From contig JAFADT010000530.1 of NCBI GenBank assembly GCA_023424585.1, positions 1-7,442 on the forward strand: a stretch of 7,442 nucleotides of DNA. Reading direction: 5' to 3'. Of this stretch, positions 1-6,184 are shown piece after piece. Each line of letters opens with the position of its first letter. The first letter of the stretch is position 1. Under the pieces are notes generated by a model. It made no database searches. It was given only the letters and a program-made list of their open reading frames with translations, and was not told where the DNA came from. This DNA is from Pseudomonadota bacterium (lineage in GTDB: Bacteria > Myxococcota > Myxococcia > Myxococcales > Myxococcaceae). Made by a program: the position numbers and the translations under genes.

Positions 1-9
1 GCGCGGGGG

Positions 10-1560
10 CTACTTCACGTCCGTGACCTGGAGCGACCCGATGAGGGGCGTGATCTCCGCGTTCCCCTCGTAGCCCACGTAGAAGTGCGTGGCGTCCGCG
101 ACGGGCTGGTTGAACGTGGGGTCCAGCTGGGTCCACTCCCCGACCCAGGCCTCCACCCACTCGTGCCAGTACAGCGCGGGCACGCCGTCCGAGTTCACCA
201 TGTAGATGACGCCGTCCACGCGGCGCGCGGGGATGCCGGACGCGCGCAGCATGGCCACCGTGAGCAGCGAGTGCTCCGTGCAGTCGCCCTTCTTCTGGCG
301 CAGCACGTCCGTGGCCCGGTCCGCGCTGGCGCCGTAGTCCTTCTGCAGGTTGCTGTAGACCCACGCGGACAGCATCCGCGCCGCCGTGTACGCGTCCTTC
401 TCCTCGCGGATGATGCTCTTCGCCTGCGCCTTGATGGCCGGCGCCTCCGACTCCACCGCGAGCGTGGACTTGAGGTTCTCACCCCCGTCCGGGTCCGCCA
501 CCGGCCGGGGCAGGCGGCCCTTGGGCGCGGGCGGCGCCGCCGTCACCGTCACCTCCACGCGCCCGTCCGGCAGCCGCTGATACTTCTGCCGGTACGTGTC
601 CTGCTGGAACTTCTCCGGCAGGTTCTTCATCACCAGCTTCACCTGGCCGGGCACCTCGCGCGCCTTCGCGGGCAGCGGCTTGGGCAGCACCACGCGCGTG
701 AGGCCGAACACCTCCACCAGGTCCAGCCGCTTCGCCACCGCCTCGGACTCGGCGCGCGCCTGCATGGTCTGGCCGAAGTCCACGCGCACCATCTTGCCGT
801 CCGTCGTCAGGAGCGAGAGCACCGGCACCTTCTCCTTGTCCGACAGCGTGCTCACCCGCGACAGCTTCGCCTTCACGCCGCCCAGCACCTGCTCCTCGGG
901 CGCCTCCACCGTCGTGACGGTGCGGTAGCCCTCCAGGTCCGTGCCGTCCAGCGCCACGCCCTCCACCTTCTGGCCGCGCAGGAGCGCCACGCGCGCCTGG
1001 TCCGCGTCCTCCACCGTCTCCTTGGGCAGGGGCAGCGGCTTGAGCAGCTCGTCCGGCTGGCCCGGGCGCTTGCGCACCACGCGCAGGGCGTCACCCGTCA
1101 CCGTGCCCACCAGCTCGTTGTCCCCGCCGTCGCCCTTCTGCGTGACGGTGAAGGACAGCAGCCTGCCGCCCGGCTTCGCTTCGTAGACGCGCACCTCGCG
1201 GTGCACGCGCTCCGACACGCGCGTGCCCACCTGCGCCTTGAAGATGAGCTCGTTGATGCTCTGGGCCTTGTGGCCCGGCAGCACCGTCAGGTCCGTGAAG
1301 AACCAGCCCACCTTCTTGTCCATCAGGTACAGGCCGAAGTACTCGCCGCCCTTGGGGCGCGGGGCCTTCAGCGCGTCGGACAGCTCCTGGGCCTGCGGGG
1401 CCTGGGCGGTCTTCGCCTGGGCCTTGGCCGCCGCGGCCTTCACCTGGTTCTTCAGCGCGGGGGCCTGGGCCCAGGCCGCGGAGGGCGCCCCCGTCAGCAG
1501 GGCGAGCAGGCTCAACAATCCCAGACGGGTGCGTCGCATCGGTCGGTTCCTGGAAGGCAT
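10..1560 (-). CDS. Exported transglutaminase-like (papain-fold) protein
   Basis: Seen: 516 residues. An Arg-rich N-terminus and hydrophobic stretch (about 13-25) end at Ala-Trp-Ala, giving a likely signal peptidase I site after residue 31, so the protein is probably periplasmic or secreted. Residues 32-60 are Ala/Lys/Gln-rich, like a spacer. Residues 65-370 are a long region I do not recognise, probably beta-rich. The C-terminal transglutaminase-like domain (about 385-500) carries Cys427 in GDCTEH, His466 in YWHEW and Asp480 in LDPT, the full catalytic triad in the usual order. Known: this fold includes proteases, amidases and amide-transferring enzymes, so the reaction cannot be read from the triad. 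The start at 1560 is chosen for AGGAGG six bases upstream; a second in-frame ATG at 1539 would shorten the n-region. It is the last gene of an operon, 20 bases after the GNAT gene. Domain call sure, substrate unknown. Confidence 0.92.
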   Translation of the reverse strand: MPSRNRPMRRTRLGLLSLLALLTGAPSAAWAQAPALKNQVKAAAAKAQAKTAQAPQAQELSDALKAPRPKGGEYFGLYLMDKKVGWFFTDLTVLPGHKAQSINELIFKAQVGTRVSERVHREVRVYEAKPGGRLLSFTVTQKGDGGDNELVGTVTGDALRVVRKRPGQPDELLKPLPLPKETVEDADQARVALLRGQKVEGVALDGTDLEGYRTVTTVEAPEEQVLGGVKAKLSRVSTLSDKEKVPVLSLLTTDGKMVRVDFGQTMQARAESEAVAKRLDLVEVFGLTRVVLPKPLPAKAREVPGQVKLVMKNLPEKFQQDTYRQKYQRLPDGRVEVTVTAAPPAPKGRLPRPVADPDGGENLKSTLAVESEAPAIKAQAKSIIREEKDAYTAARMLSAWVYSNLQKDYGASADRATDVLRQKKGDCTEHSLLTVAMLRASGIPARRVDGVIYMVNSDGVPALYWHEWVEAWVGEWTQLDPTFNQPVADATHFYVGYEGNAEITPLIGSLQVTDVK

Positions 1561-1566
1561 GGGCCC

Positions 1567-1572
1567 CCTCCT
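1567..1572 (-). promoter_or_regulatory. Strong ribosome binding site of the transglutaminase-like gene
   Basis: On the minus strand the 20-base gap after the GNAT stop holds AGGAGG followed by a run of G, six bases before ATG. It is the best Shine-Dalgarno in the window and fixes the start at 1560. It also suggests this cistron is translated independently of its upstream partners. Confidence 0.8.
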
Positions 1573-1580
1573 GATGAGGA

Positions 1581-2057
1581 CTACAGGCGCTTGGTCAGGA
1601 TGATGAGGTCATCCCCCTGCTTGTAGAAGTCGCGGATGCGCGCCTCCTCGCCGTACTTCATGGACGCGTAGAAGCCGCGCGTGGGGCCGTAGGCCTCCGT
1701 GGCGCTCGTCTCCACGCGGATGATCCGCGCCTTGCGGCGACGCAGGTCGCCCTCCATGGCGGAGATCAGCGCCGCGCCCACGCCCTGGCCCCGCACCTCC
1801 TGCGCGGAGGCGATCCAGTACAGGTCGAAGGTGTGCTCCGTCATCGGCGTGGGGCCGTAGCAGCAGTAGCCCACCAGCCCGCCGCCGTCCTGCCCGCGGT
1901 CCGCCACGAGGATGGAGTAGTCCCGGTTGCCCGCCGTGAGCGCGGTGTCAACCAGCTCGATGGCGCAGTCCTGCTCCTCCTGCGAGAAGGTTTCGATTCG
2001 CCGGATCAGCGCGGCGAGCGGTTCCCGGTCCTTTCTTTCGAGTGTGCGGATTTCCAT
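1581..2057 (-). CDS. GNAT-family N-acetyltransferase
   Basis: Seen: 158 residues, a normal single-domain GNAT length. The acetyl-CoA pyrophosphate-binding signature is R89-G-Q-G-V-G94 (R/Q-x-x-G-x-G), preceded by a beta strand (DLYWIAS, 78-84). The C-terminal part has the usual GNAT pattern GFYASMKYGEEARIRDFY followed by a GDD and a final strand (about 128-158). Known: such enzymes move acetyl from acetyl-CoA to an amine. From memory, GNATs with an RDFY-x2-GDD ending are often found beside D-Ala-D-Ala-ligase-like ATP-grasp genes, which fits the gene here. The reading frame is open far upstream, but the conserved protein begins at the ATG at 2057; only weak purine-rich sequence (GAAAGAG) precedes it, so translation is probably coupled to the ATP-grasp gene it overlaps by 110 bases. 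Likely cytoplasmic. Family sure, substrate unknown. Confidence 0.9.
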   Translation of the reverse strand: MEIRTLERKDREPLAALIRRIETFSQEEQDCAIELVDTALTAGNRDYSILVADRGQDGGGLVGYCCYGPTPMTEHTFDLYWIASAQEVRGQGVGAALISAMEGDLRRRKARIIRVETSATEAYGPTRGFYASMKYGEEARIRDFYKQGDDLIILTKRL

Positions 2058-3048
2058 GGGCTCTTTCGAGAGCGACCTCCACGAGTCGCGAGGCCAGGGT
2101 CGCGTAGTCCATCCCAGCGGCCTGCGCCGCCTTCGCGAACCCCGCGGCCGGGTGCAGGTCGCAGTTGGGGTTGATGTCGATGACGTACGGCACACCCTCG
2201 GGCGACACCCGAAGGTCCACGCGTCCATAGTCCTGGCAATCCAGCGCTGCAAATGCTTCCAGCGCTGTCTGGATGCAACGCGCTTCCTGCACTGCGTCGA
2301 GCCGGCAGGGGCCCGTGGGCGAGTCCCGGTACTCCGGCGACCCCACCTCCCACTTGGCCCGGTACGACACGATGTTCGGCCGGTCGTCGAAGGCGCGGCC
2401 GAAGTGGATCTCCGTGAGCGGCAGCGCCTGTCGCGGGCTGTTGCCCAGCAGCGGAACGTAGACCTCGCGTCCCGGGATGAACTGCTCCACGAGCGCGGGC
2501 TGGTGGAAGGTGCGCAGCACGGACTCACACGCCCGCACGAGCGCCGCGCGCTCCGTCACCACCGAGTCGAAGTCCATGCCCACGCTGGCGTCCTCGCGCG
2601 CGGGCTTCACGATGAGCGGCCAGGGCAGGTCCACGGCCAGCGCGTCCTCGCGCTTGCGCACGACGCGGGAGGCGGGGGTGGAGACGCCGTGGGCGCGGAG
2701 CACGTCCTTGGCCTTGGGCTTGTGCAGCGCCAGGCCCAGCGAGAGGGCGGACGAGCCGGTGTACGCCACGCCCAGCGCGTCCAGGAGGCAGGGGACGGCC
2801 ATCTCCCCGCGGCTGTCGGCGGCCAGCGACTCGCAGAGGTTCACCACCAGGTCGGGCTGGAGGAAGCGCAGCGTCTCCACGAAGTCCAGCCGGTCGCCCT
2901 CGACGGCGAGCGGCTCGGCGACCACGCCGTCCCGGTGGAGCGCCTGGGCCAGGCTTTCGGCCACCCGGACCACGTCCTCGCGGGCTTCGCGCCCCGGGTC
3001 GTCCTCGAGGAGGTCGTGGTCACGATTGTGCAGCAGGATGATGTGCAT
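1948..3048 (-). CDS. D-Ala-D-Ala-ligase-like ATP-grasp enzyme
   Basis: Seen: 366 residues. The N-terminal Rossmann-like part contains LQPDLVVNLCES (63-74) and AYTGSSALSLGLALHK (95-110), typical of D-Ala-D-Ala ligase relatives. ATP-grasp motifs follow: the ATP-binding Lys148 in IVKPA with Ser155-Val-Gly157, Glu188 in VEQFIPGRE, Asp278 in GRVDLR, and metal ligands in DINPN (291-295). Known: these enzymes activate a carboxylate as an acyl phosphate and couple it to an amine. The final motif DINPNCDLHPAAGF differs from the EINTxPG of true cell-wall Ddl, so I infer an amino acid or peptide ligase of unknown substrate rather than the essential Ddl. Residues beyond about 329 overlap the GNAT gene and look unconserved. 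The start at MHII (3048) fits the family but lacks a clear Shine-Dalgarno; GTG at 3072, just after GGGGA, would add eight residues. First gene of the three-gene operon. Confidence 0.9.
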   Translation of the reverse strand: MHIILLHNRDHDLLEDDPGREAREDVVRVAESLAQALHRDGVVAEPLAVEGDRLDFVETLRFLQPDLVVNLCESLAADSRGEMAVPCLLDALGVAYTGSSALSLGLALHKPKAKDVLRAHGVSTPASRVVRKREDALAVDLPWPLIVKPAREDASVGMDFDSVVTERAALVRACESVLRTFHQPALVEQFIPGREVYVPLLGNSPRQALPLTEIHFGRAFDDRPNIVSYRAKWEVGSPEYRDSPTGPCRLDAVQEARCIQTALEAFAALDCQDYGRVDLRVSPEGVPYVIDINPNCDLHPAAGFAKAAQAAGMDYATLASRLVEVALERAHGNPHTRKKGPGTARRADPANRNLLAGGAGLRHRAG

Positions 3049-3072
3049 TCGGAGTGGCCCGAGGGTTAGCAC

Positions 3073-3084
3073 GTCCCCAGGGAC
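3073..3084. promoter_or_regulatory. GTCCC-CA-GGGAC palindrome, possible operator
   Basis: Perfect 5-bp arms around a 2-bp centre. It lies immediately upstream of the alternative GTG start (3072) and 25 bp upstream of the ATG (3048) of the ATP-grasp gene. That position would suit a dimeric repressor site or a start-proximal RNA element. Short palindromes are frequent in DNA this rich in GC, so function is only a possibility. Confidence 0.25.
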
Positions 3085-3174
3085 CTTCCCAGCCTGTGGC
3101 GTGGTGGCCGGTTGGTCCCTCACAGGGCTACCACCTGCCAGGGTATGCGCTACGGTGGGTGACCCGTCGGAGCG

Positions 3175-3195
3175 GAAGCCGGCCACCCCGGCTTC
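3175..3195. promoter_or_regulatory. 8-bp perfect inverted repeat in the HD-gene leader
   Basis: GAAGCCGG and CCGGCTTC are perfect arms around a 5-base loop (CCACC). The repeat ends 10 bases before the AAGGA ribosome binding site of the HD-domain gene. As RNA it would form a stable stem next to the ribosome site; as DNA it could be an operator. No T-run follows on either strand, so it does not look like an intrinsic terminator. Confidence 0.4.
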
Positions 3196-3205
3196 AGGTC
3201 CCGGC

Positions 3206-3210
3206 AAGGA
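3206..3210 (+). promoter_or_regulatory. Ribosome binding site of the HD-domain gene
   Basis: AAGGA lies four bases before ATG 3215. This supports that start over the long open frame upstream, whose sequence belongs to the opposite-strand ATP-grasp gene and the spacer. Confidence 0.6.
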
Positions 3211-3214
3211 CGAC

Positions 3215-4513
3215 ATGCGGATTCGCGACCCCATCCACGGCGTCATCCCGGTGAGCGACCCGGAGAAGGCCGTCATCGACAGCCGCTTCTACCAGCGCCT
3301 GCGCTACGTGCGGCAGCTGGGCTTTGGAGACCTGGCCTTCCCCGGCGCCACCCACACCCGGCACGCCCACAGCCTGGGCGCCATGTACGTCGCCTCGCGC
3401 GTCTTCGGCGCCGTGGCCAGCCGCTCGGACCTGCCGGACGACGTGCGTGAACATTTCTGCACCGCCGTGCGCCTGGCGGTCCTCTGCCACGACCTGGGGC
3501 ACATGCCCCTGTCGCACGCGTCCGAGCGCATCGCGCCCCGCCGCTCGCTCCTGCGGCTGCCCGGCTGGCTGGACGCCGCGGCGGAAGGGGAGCAGGCGAC
3601 CCACGAGGACTACACGGCGAAGCTGCTGCTGGACAGCTCGCTGACGGACATCATCCAGCGCGAGTTCGGCGCGCGGGGCATCACCCCCATGGCGGCGGTG
3701 GCGCTCATCACCGGCGCGAAGCCGCCCAAGGACCCCGGCTTCACGTACAAGGGCGTGGACTGGACGCCGCTGCTGCGCGCCATCGTCTCCGGGGAGCTGG
3801 ACGCGGACCGGATGGACTACCTGCTGCGCGACTCGTTCTACACGGGCGTGAACTACGGCCGGTACGACATGGACTGGATCGTCTCCAACCTGAACCCGGC
3901 GGTGAAGGACGGCCGGGCGGTGCTGGCCCTGTCGCGCGCGGCGGCGTTCGCGTTCGAGGACTTCCTGCTCAGCCGCTACCACATGTTCGTGTCGGTGTAC
4001 CTGCACCACACGTCGGTGAACTTCGACCACATGCTGCGGCGGTACTACGAGGAGACGCCCGGCGAGTTCGAGATTCCCCACGACCCGGAGTCCTTCCTGC
4101 TCTGCGACGACGCGGCGCTCTGGTACACGCTGCGCCGCTCGAAGAACCGGTGGGCGGAGCGCATCAGCCGCCGGCAGGGCTTCAAGCTGCTGGCGCAGTT
4201 CACGGAGCGCGACACGGGCTACGACCTGGAGGTGCTCAACAGCGCGCTCACCAGCGGCGGCTTCGAGCACTACACGGTGGAGTCCAAGGGGGCGCTCAGC
4301 AAGTACGTGGGCTCCTCCGGGGGCGGCGGCAACCCGGGGCTGTTCATCCTGGACGTGTCCACGGGGCGGCTGACGGAGGTGGCGCGCTACACGCCGCTCT
4401 ACCAGCGCTACAGTGGCGCGGTGCGCCTGACGCGGCTCTACGTCCGGCCGGACCAGGCGGAGCGGGCGCGCGAGATGATGGGCCGGCTGCTCGGCCAGAC
4501 GCCCCAACCCTGA
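3215..4513 (+). CDS. HD-domain phosphohydrolase (COG1078, dNTPase/SAMHD1-like)
   Basis: Seen: 432 residues, the usual size for this family. It starts with MRIRDPIHG and the family signature FYQRLRYVRQLG (25-36). The HD metal site is complete: His52 in HAHSLG, His92-Asp93 in CHDLGHMPLSH and Asp198 in ELDADRMDYLLRDS. The middle and C-terminal parts, including YTGVNYGRYD (209-218) and FEDFLLSRYHMFVSVYLHH (247-265), also match COG1078 proteins. A Gly-rich loop SSGGGGNPG lies at 367-375. Known: relatives such as SAMHD1 and the Enterococcus EF1143 protein cut dNTPs to deoxynucleosides and triphosphate, often under nucleotide allosteric control. Inference: a cytoplasmic dNTPase or related nucleotide phosphohydrolase. 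Start chosen by the AAGGA site and the conserved first residues. It is followed 17 bases later by the Nudix-MBL gene, so the two are very likely co-transcribed. Family sure; substrate inferred. Confidence 0.93.
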   Translation: MRIRDPIHGVIPVSDPEKAVIDSRFYQRLRYVRQLGFGDLAFPGATHTRHAHSLGAMYVASRVFGAVASRSDLPDDVREHFCTAVRLAVLCHDLGHMPLSHASERIAPRRSLLRLPGWLDAAAEGEQATHEDYTAKLLLDSSLTDIIQREFGARGITPMAAVALITGAKPPKDPGFTYKGVDWTPLLRAIVSGELDADRMDYLLRDSFYTGVNYGRYDMDWIVSNLNPAVKDGRAVLALSRAAAFAFEDFLLSRYHMFVSVYLHHTSVNFDHMLRRYYEETPGEFEIPHDPESFLLCDDAALWYTLRRSKNRWAERISRRQGFKLLAQFTERDTGYDLEVLNSALTSGGFEHYTVESKGALSKYVGSSGGGGNPGLFILDVSTGRLTEVARYTPLYQRYSGAVRLTRLYVRPDQAERAREMMGRLLGQTPQP

Positions 4514-4530
4514 AGGACGACGGTGCAACC

Positions 4531-6054
4531 ATGAGCGAGCCCCTTCCCGGCATGGGCCTCTTCGGGCCCCACACCCCCGTGGAGCCCCGGCCCTCCTCGG
4601 TGGTCATCCTCTACCGGCGCGTGCACTCCGGCGTGGAGGTGTTCTGGGTGAAGCGCGAGCGCGCGCTCAGCTTCGCGGGCGGCTTCTATGCCTTCCCGGG
4701 CGGCAAGCTGGACCAGGACGACCACGAGGTCCCCGTGCAGGGCGCCCAGGGCGAGGAGGCCGCGCTGCGCTCCGCGGCGGCGCGCGAGCTGTTCGAGGAG
4801 GCGGGCGTGCTGGTGGCGGAGGGCGCGAAGGCGCTGGCTCCGGAGACGCGGGAGGCGGGGCGGGCGGCGCTGCTCGCGGGAACGGCGAGGTGGAGCGAGT
4901 GGCTGGCGCGCCACTCGCTGGCCCTGCGCGCGGACGACCTCAAGCCCGCGGGGCGCTGGGTGACGCCGCCGTCCATCCCGGTGCGCTTCGACACGCGCTT
5001 CTACCTGGTGGAGCTGCCGGAGGGCGCCTCCGCGAGCATCATCCCGGGCGAGCTGACGGAAGGGGCGTGGATCCGCCCGGAGGACGCGCTGGCGCGCTGG
5101 AGCGACGGCACGGCGCTCCTGCATCCGCCCGCGCAGCACGCGCTGCAGGTGCTGTCCGCGTTCACGGACGAGGCGGACGCGCGCGCGAAGCTGTGCACGC
5201 CGCCGTACTGCCCGGGCTACGTGGCCCAGCGCATCGAGTTCCAGCGCGGCGTGCGGGTGGTGGCGCTGGAGACGCCCACGCTGCCGCCGGCGACGCACAC
5301 CAACGCCTACGTGCTGGGCACGGGCGACCTGCTCATCGTGGACCCGGGCGCGTCGGACGTGAAGCAGTACGCGAAGCTGCTGTCGCTGGTGGCCGGGCTG
5401 AAGGCGGAGGGCGCCCGTCCGGTGGCGGTGGTGCTCACGCATCACCACGGCGACCACGTGGGCGGGGCGTTCGCGGTGAAGGAGCGGCTGGGCATCCCGC
5501 TCTGGTGCCACGCGCGCACGGCGGACCGGCTGGACTTCCCGGTGGAGCGGCTCCTGGAGGACGGCGAGGTGCTCAACCTGGACGGCCCCCTGGTCCAGCG
5601 CTGGCACGTGCTGCACACGCCGGGGCACGCGCGGGGGCACCTGTGCCTGGTGGACTCGCGCAGCAAGGCGGCCGTCGTGGGGGACATGGTGGCGAGCGTG
5701 GGGACCATCGTCATCGACCCGCCGGAGGGCAACATGGTGGACTACCTCACGCAGCTGAAGCGGCTGCGCGACTGGCCCGTCGGCACGCTGTACCCGGCGC
5801 ACGGGGCCCCGGTGCCGGACGGCCCGGGCAAGCTGAACGAGTACCTGCGCCACCGCGCCCAGCGCGAGGCCCTCATCCTGGAGGCGATGCCCGCGACGGG
5901 CGCGACGCTGGCGGAGGTGGTGGCCACGGCCTACGCGGACACGCCGCCCCTCCTGCACCCGGTGGCGGAGCGCAGCGCCCTGGCCTCCCTGGAGAAGCTG
6001 GTGGCGGAGGGCCGCGTCCGCGAGGACTCCTTCACCTGGTTCCGCGTGGCGTGA
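4531..6054 (+). CDS. Nudix hydrolase fused to an LACTB2-like metallo-beta-lactamase-fold hydrolase
   Basis: Seen: 507 residues in three parts. The N-terminal Nudix domain (about 20-215) has AFPGGKLD (54-61) and the second half of the Nudix box, RELFEEAGV (85-93), but about 23 residues separate them, so the box is interrupted. A linker holds CTPPYC (222-227). The MBL domain (about 240-430) has all metal ligands: HHHGDH (His304, His306, Asp308, His309), His366 in HTPGH, Asp385 in VVGDM and His424 in YPAHG. Residues 440-507 look like the winged-helix tail of LACTB2-type proteins. Known: Nudix enzymes cut nucleoside or CoA diphosphates; human LACTB2 is an endoribonuclease, and other relatives are thioesterase- or glyoxalase-like. 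Inference: a bifunctional cytoplasmic housekeeping hydrolase, substrates open. ATG 4531 is 17 bases after the HD gene stop, with AAGGA 13 bases upstream, overlapping that stop region. The start fits because the Nudix fold begins shortly after it. Confidence 0.92.
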   Translation: MSEPLPGMGLFGPHTPVEPRPSSVVILYRRVHSGVEVFWVKRERALSFAGGFYAFPGGKLDQDDHEVPVQGAQGEEAALRSAAARELFEEAGVLVAEGAKALAPETREAGRAALLAGTARWSEWLARHSLALRADDLKPAGRWVTPPSIPVRFDTRFYLVELPEGASASIIPGELTEGAWIRPEDALARWSDGTALLHPPAQHALQVLSAFTDEADARAKLCTPPYCPGYVAQRIEFQRGVRVVALETPTLPPATHTNAYVLGTGDLLIVDPGASDVKQYAKLLSLVAGLKAEGARPVAVVLTHHHGDHVGGAFAVKERLGIPLWCHARTADRLDFPVERLLEDGEVLNLDGPLVQRWHVLHTPGHARGHLCLVDSRSKAAVVGDMVASVGTIVIDPPEGNMVDYLTQLKRLRDWPVGTLYPAHGAPVPDGPGKLNEYLRHRAQREALILEAMPATGATLAEVVATAYADTPPLLHPVAERSALASLEKLVAEGRVREDSFTWFRVA

Positions 6055-6072
6055 GCCCGGGGGCGGACGTCC

Positions 6073-6111
6073 GGGGCCGACAGGCGCGCCGGTGAAGCCG
6101 TGCGCGGCCCC
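6073..6111 (+). terminator. GC-rich stem-loop after the Nudix-MBL gene, possible terminator
   Basis: GGGGCC (6073-6078) pairs with GGCCCC (6106-6111). Inside, GCGC (6084-6087) pairs with GCGC (6102-6105) and CGG (6090-6092) with CCG (6098-6100), leaving a TGAAG loop. It begins 18 bases after the stop codon. No T-run follows, so intrinsic termination is uncertain. It could instead be an mRNA 3' stabilising hairpin. Confidence 0.35.
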
Positions 6112-6135
6112 CCTCGCGCGCGTTGGGCGCGGGGG
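6109..6135 (+). other. Second GC hairpin, overlapping the first
   Basis: CCCCC (6109-6113) can pair with GGGGG (6131-6135), and GCGC (6116-6119) with GCGC (6127-6130), with a two-base bulge and a seven-base loop. Its left arm shares bases 6109-6111 with the preceding stem, so the two cannot form fully at once. It sits directly before the TATAAG box. Confidence 0.3.
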
Positions 6136-6137
6136 CG

Positions 6138-6143
6138 TATAAG
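6138..6143 (+). promoter_or_regulatory. TATAAG, probable -10 element for the metallopeptidase-like gene
   Basis: TATAAG matches the sigma-70 -10 consensus at five of six positions and is one of very few AT-rich words in this region. It lies 41 bases before the GTG start, leaving room for a short leader. No good -35 is found at 16-18 bp (the place is CG-rich); TTGGGC at 6123 is only 9 bp away, so an activator or another sigma factor may be needed. Confidence 0.4.
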
Positions 6144-6168
6144 TCGAAGCAGCCCCGGACCCCGTTGC

Positions 6169-6174
6169 AGGAAG
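6169..6174 (+). promoter_or_regulatory. AGGAAG, probable ribosome binding site for the GTG start at 6185
   Basis: AGGAAG ends ten bases before GTG 6185, slightly long but usable spacing. It is the only purine-rich Shine-Dalgarno-like word between the in-frame stop at 6140 and the start codon. Confidence 0.45.
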
Positions 6175-6184
6175 ACACCCCCGC

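Larger units (their letters stand above)
3049..3214. promoter_or_regulatory. Divergent promoter region between the two operons
   Basis: This 166-bp spacer separates two divergent start codons, so it should hold promoters for both operons. The frames that stay open through it read as low-quality protein and are not counted as genes. No clean sigma-70 promoter can be picked. The best plus-strand guess is TATGCG at 3144-3149 with CTCACA 19 bases upstream, which is weak. On the minus strand only partial -10-like words are present. Two inverted repeats inside it are listed separately. Further GGTCCC words occur at 3114-3119 and 3197-3202, echoing the arms of the palindrome at 3073. Confidence 0.6.

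Noticed and set aside
1510..1560. Twin-arginine (Tat) export signal in the transglutaminase-like protein
   Set aside because: There is an Arg pair, but the following residues (T-R-L-G) do not fit the S/T-R-R-x-F-L-K pattern; an ordinary Sec signal with an Ala-x-Ala site fits better.
85..1626. Plus-strand open frame of 513 codons opposite the transglutaminase-like gene
   Set aside because: It is Arg/Leu/His-rich, has no recognisable motif, and mirrors the codon pattern of the real minus-strand gene, which has a signal peptide, catalytic triad and strong ribosome site.
2058..2528. Upstream extension of the GNAT frame to 2528
   Set aside because: The added residues are Arg/Ser/Trp-rich and lie inside the ATP-grasp coding region; the GNAT fold begins at the ATG at 2057.
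1948..3048. Cell-wall D-Ala-D-Ala ligase (ddl)
   Set aside because: The last motif (DINPNCDLHP) and the operon context with a GNAT, not with mur or fts genes, point to a ligase relative of unknown substrate.
2477..3214. Upstream extension of the HD-domain frame to 2477
   Set aside because: This segment lies opposite the conserved ATP-grasp gene, is Ser/Arg-rich, and the family-typical N-terminus and AAGGA site are at 3215.
3194..4528. Minus-strand open frame of 444 codons opposite the HD-domain gene
   Set aside because: The composition is typical of an antisense shadow, while the plus strand encodes an intact HD-domain protein with all metal ligands.
6120..6145. Sigma-54 promoter before the metallopeptidase-like gene
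   Set aside because: GG at 6125-6127 is present, but no GC lies ten bases later, so the -24/-12 pattern is not met.
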